Assembly (NCBI GenBank): GCA_951799405.1
Contig: OX637338.1
Span: forward strand, 1,612,001 to 1,676,000
Reading direction: 5' to 3'
DNA from: Agapetus fuscipes
Taxonomy: Eukaryota > Arthropoda > Insecta > Trichoptera > Glossosomatidae
DNA length: 64,000 bases
The translations under genes were made by a program, and so were the position numbers. Under the pieces are notes generated by a model, which ran no database searches, was not told the DNA's origin, and saw nothing but the letters and a program-made list of their open reading frames with translations. Shown here piece after piece: positions 63,595 to 64,000 of this stretch (positions are counted from its first letter, which is position 1; each line of letters begins with the position of its first letter).

Positions 63595-64000
63595 TGACTG
63601 ATATTACTTTTTAAATCTCAAGTGTTTTTATTTACCTTGGTCGCTTTTATCTATTTTACACCATTCAACTCTTCATTTCACTTGTATGACTGAGATTATT
63701 TTTTAAATCTCATGTGTTTTTATTTAACTTGGTGGCTTTTATCAAATTTTTACTATTCAACTCTTCATTTCACTTGTATGACTGAGATTATTTTTGAAAT
63801 CTCATGTGTTTTTATTTAACTTGGTGGCTTTTATCAAATTTTTACTATTCAACTCTTCATTTCACTTGTATGACTGAGATTATTTTTGAAATCTCATGTG
63901 TTTTTATTTAACTTGGTGGCTTTTATCTATTTTTTACCATTCAAATCTTCATTTCACTTGTATGACTGAGATTATTTTTGAAATCTCATGTTTTTATTTA
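63595..64000. repeat. 92-bp minisatellite downstream of THAP-DDE
   Basis: Unit starts (TGAC) at 63595, 63687, 63779, 63871 and 63963, exactly 92 bp apart. The first unit is the most diverged, and the array continues past the window. Each unit contains a short hairpin, TGAGATT with AAATCTCA across a 6-7 nt loop. Confidence 0.95.

Overview
This window looks like the nuclear genome of an insect. It is AT-rich and densely packed with transposable elements. It holds three conserved animal genes and one transposon-derived gene, all with GT-AG introns except one likely GC-AG intron. The order cannot be fixed from the sequence; a large-genome order such as Hemiptera is plausible but is only inference.

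Layout. 1-2,027: repeats only. 2,028-5,048 (+): an intronless, divergent Na+/K+-ATPase alpha subunit that keeps the P-type catalytic core but lacks two carboxylates of Na+ site III. 6,602-28,079 (-): a complete 16-exon dipeptidyl-peptidase-4-like gene with a predicted product of 771 aa, convergent with the ATPase. It starts with a signal peptide and has an intact Ser/Asp/His triad; its introns are full of SINEs, MITEs and LINE remnants. 28,080-36,018: intergenic, with a three-level transposon nest at 32,372-34,376. 36,019-44,259 (+): a complete 7-exon Sec12/PREB gene (430 aa), the ER-resident exchange factor for Sar1. 44,260-61,321: a long repeat-rich stretch with two copies of a hAT-like element, a second long-TIR element, several SINEs, a 5S-rRNA-like fragment and one well-spliced orphan exon. 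61,322-63,509 (+): a two-exon gene with a THAP zinc finger and a DDE transposase domain (540 aa), followed by a 92-bp minisatellite that runs off the end of the window.

Repeats. Four short interspersed families recur; the letters are labels used only here. SINE-A is about 250 bp and ends in a (TTAGA)n-like tail, with roughly 25 copies or fragments. SINE-B, SINE-C and SINE-D are tRNA-like. There are also at least ten inverted-repeat DNA elements, a solo LTR with a perfect target-site duplication, a pogo/Tigger remnant and 3'-end fragments of several LINE lineages. Many are nested, so their relative insertion order can be read directly.

The protein genes do not form a pathway. Exon boundaries were derived by hand from splice signals, reading-frame continuity and remembered family alignments; no search or transcript evidence was available.
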